Shown here in pieces: positions 62,497 to 64,000 of a stretch of DNA of 64,000 bases. The notes below the pieces were generated by a model. It saw only the letters and a list, made by a program, of their open reading frames with translations, was not told the DNA's origin and searched no databases. Source of the stretch: Microbacteriaceae bacterium VKM Ac-2854 (GTDB lineage Bacteria; Actinomycetota; Actinomycetes; Actinomycetales; Microbacteriaceae); contig JABMLH010000002.1 in assembly GCA_013205085.1 (NCBI GenBank), positions 127,425-191,424 on the forward strand, read 5' to 3'. Each line of letters opens with the position of its first letter. Position 1 is the stretch's first letter. Position numbers and translations under genes: made by a program.

Positions 62497-62907
62497 TCAG
62501 CGCACCACCGCGCGAGAATCGACCGTGACCGAGATCGGCGCCCGCAGCGGCAGGCCGAAGACCTCGATCCCGGTGTCGTAGAACGTCGTCGCGGTGAGGG
62601 TGACGGTGCCGCCGTCGTCGACGGCGATCGCGTCGATGACGACCGGATCCGTCGTCGGTATCCGAGCGAGCACGGCCTCTGCTGCGACCCGGGCTCGTGC
62701 CGCGTCGAGCGCCTCCCCCGGCGCCGTCGCCTCGAGGTCGAGCGCGAAGGACTGCGCCGCGGCGAGCGCCGACGCATCCGCCACCGCGTAGAGGCTCTTC
62801 CGGGTCGTGCCGATTCCCGTCGCCGCCGCACAGATCAGCGTCAGCGACGCCGCGACGGCGACCACTCCGAGCAGCAGCGGCAGCACGGAGCCGCGTTCCG
62901 CGTTCAT
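62497..62907 (-). CDS. TadG/Rv3660-type pilus-assembly-like secreted protein
   Basis: 136 aa: MNAERGSVLPLLLGVVAVAA with one N-terminal helix preceded by ERGS, the Tad pseudopilin pattern (G followed by S and a hydrophobic stretch), then an extracytoplasmic domain with ALAAAQSFALDL. Helicase/secretion TadE-like neighbours overlap it (ATGA). Part of a type IVb (Flp/Tad) pilus cluster. Confidence 0.75.
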   Translation of the reverse strand: MNAERGSVLPLLLGVVAVAASLTLICAAATGIGTTRKSLYAVADASALAAAQSFALDLEATAPGEALDAARARVAAEAVLARIPTTDPVVIDAIAVDDGGTVTLTATTFYDTGIEVFGLPLRAPISVTVDSRAVVR

Positions 62908-63332
62908 CCGGAGCCGCCGAATCGGTCGATCCGCTGCGCCGCTTCACTCTCGACCGGGACGACGAGGGCGCGGTCGAGACCGAACACGGCGGGGACGAAC
63001 GGGAGCGAGACCTCGGTGCGGACGGCGGCGACGACGATCGTGTCGCGGCGCGCGCAGGATGCGTCGTCGCAGTCGACCCGGGTCCGCACGCGATCCGGTT
63101 CGATGCCGAAGTCGCGCACGGCCACCGCGACCGCATCGGCGACGCGATCGCGATCGCCGTCGGCGGCGACGACGCGCACGGCCTCGCGCGCCGCACTCGT
63201 CGTGGCCATCACCGCGCTCTGCACGCTGCCCAGAGCGAGCACCAGGTAGAGCAGCGGAACGAGGAGGATGACGCCGACCCCCAGGAATTCGAGTGCCGCC
63301 GAGCCCTGCTCCGCATGCAGCCCGGCTCTCAT
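62904..63332 (-). CDS. TadE-like pseudopilin
   Basis: 142 aa, N-terminus MRAGLHAEQGSAALEFLGVG: EQGS-AALEF with the Glu five residues into the hydrophobic segment is the TadE prepilin signature. The mature domain holds a Cys pair (VDCDDASCARR). Overlaps both neighbours by ATGA. Confidence 0.82.
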   Translation of the reverse strand: MRAGLHAEQGSAALEFLGVGVILLVPLLYLVLALGSVQSAVMATTSAAREAVRVVAADGDRDRVADAVAVAVRDFGIEPDRVRTRVDCDDASCARRDTIVVAAVRTEVSLPFVPAVFGLDRALVVPVESEAAQRIDRFGGSG

Positions 63333-63718
63333 CGCAGCCGCTCGATCAACGCGTGGCCCGAGACGTCGAGCGCCGCCGCCGGGCCCAGGAAACCGATGAT
63401 CGGCAGGTCGGCGCGCACGGTCACCGCGAGCGCGGGCCGGCCGTCGAGTTGCACGCTGCGCGCGCTGATCTCGGGGCGAAAGCCGCTGCCGAGTTGCGCG
63501 CGCAGGACCTCCTCGGTGCGCCGCCGCGCGTCGGCCGCCGAGTTGCCGACCAGCCCGCCGTACCGCGCCCCGGTACCGGCTGCATCGATCGCGGTGTTGC
63601 GGACGTACACCGCGAGTGCGAACTGCAGCACGCCCAACACCAGCACCCCGATCAGCGCGCCGACCAGTAGAGCCTCGGCCGGTGCGCTGCCGCGGTCCGC
63701 GAGCACGCCGGCGCGCAT
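63329..63718 (-). CDS. TadE-like pseudopilin
   Basis: 129 aa from the ATG at 63718, MRAGVLADRGSAPAEALLVG; DRGSAPAEALLVG keeps the G/S and Glu of the TadE signature. The start shares a base with the upstream stop (TGATG). Likely a minor pilin of the same Tad system. Confidence 0.8.
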   Translation of the reverse strand: MRAGVLADRGSAPAEALLVGALIGVLVLGVLQFALAVYVRNTAIDAAGTGARYGGLVGNSAADARRRTEEVLRAQLGSGFRPEISARSVQLDGRPALAVTVRADLPIIGFLGPAAALDVSGHALIERLR

Positions 63719-63927
63719 CAGTTCCCGATTCCGCCGACCATGCCCATCGCCCGCTGCCAGAGATCGTTGAAGGAGTTGCTCGCGAGACCCCAGAGGACGA
63801 GGACGAGCGCCGCGGTCATCAGCGTGATCAAGACCCAACCGGGCACGTCGCCGCGTTCGGATCGCAGGCGACGCGACGCCACGAAGCTCTGCAGGTGGAC
63901 GAAGAGGGGGAGGAGCGAGATGCGCAT
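63718..63927 (-). CDS. Flp-type small pilin-like protein
   Basis: 69 aa, MRISLLPLFVHLQSFVASRR, then SERGDVPGWVLITLMTAALV and a short C-terminus. The position at the head of three TadE/TadG-like genes and the RGD-hydrophobic arrangement suggest the Flp major pilin or a related small pilin, although the usual Glu in the hydrophobic segment is missing. Upstream genes of the cluster are beyond the right edge. Confidence 0.6.
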   Translation of the reverse strand: MRISLLPLFVHLQSFVASRRLRSERGDVPGWVLITLMTAALVLVLWGLASNSFNDLWQRAMGMVGGIGN

Positions 63928-64000
63928 GATGTTCCGTTTCTGTTGTCGATGGTGAAGGTTCTTCGGCGGTGGATGGGCGGCGGATGGGCGGCGGACGCCG

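Overview
This is a GC-rich actinobacterial chromosome segment. The gene neighbourhoods (gltX, ilvE, leuB, serA, ilvC-ilvN-ilvB, ilvD, otsA-otsB, and prfB-ftsE-ftsX-smpB-ssrA), the frequent GTG starts and 4-nt gene overlaps, and the GGCAGGCTCAACCAGCG-type palindromic repeats fit the family Microbacteriaceae. I cannot name the genus. Almost all host genes here lie on the minus strand.

Layout. 1-6553: end of a thioredoxin-reductase-like flavoprotein, gltX, two lipoproteins, a FAH-family hydrolase, ilvE and leuB. 6755-8938: an MFS exporter with a divergent TetR regulator and a palindromic operator. 9159-13171: serA, an XRE protein fused to a degenerate nucleotidyltransferase-like domain, and three membrane proteins. 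13279-18500: the branched-chain amino acid block ilvC, ilvN, ilvB, ilvD. 18688-23441: trehalose synthesis otsA-otsB, an ion-transporter-superfamily permease and three small proteins. 23510-30495: DUF2142-type membrane protein, an atypical glucose-6-phosphate dehydrogenase, a GH15 hydrolase, an alpha/beta hydrolase and an MscS channel.

30883-49505 is a complete-looking, very compact prophage (18,580 bp) integrated at the 3' end of a tRNA-Lys(CUU) gene. A 43-bp direct repeat with one mismatch bounds it. Its lytic genes form one minus-strand series: small DNA-binding regulator, replication-initiator-like protein containing an iteron/AT-rich origin candidate, HNH-kinase fusion, terminase, portal, fused protease-capsid, tail genes with a frameshifted chaperone, an SGNH-domain tail protein, an M23 endolysin and holin-like proteins. 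A short plus-strand module holds the repressor (right end) and two small proteins plus a tyrosine integrase (left end).

The main finding is that attP lies inside the repressor gene. Rejoining the two prophage ends in silico extends the 103-residue prophage repressor in frame to 118 residues. The extra 15 residues end in LAEEAA, and the extended gene then overlaps the next gene by ATGA in the operon leading to int. The only core mismatch (G in attL, A in attR) changes TGG to the TGA that truncates the repressor. This is the architecture of integration-dependent immunity known from mycobacteriophages such as BPs, here apparently at a tRNA-Lys site in another actinobacterial lineage.

49654-63927: hisN, a septum-formation-domain lipoprotein, an aldehyde-dehydrogenase-like relic, two GAF-ANTAR regulators, tmRNA (ssrA, tag ANSKRADFALAA), an SDR, a tandem-repeat region, a tyrosine-phosphatase-like protein with an MFS exporter, smpB, ftsX, ftsE, prfB, another MFS protein, and the TadE/TadG/Flp-like part of a type IVb pilus cluster that continues past the right edge.
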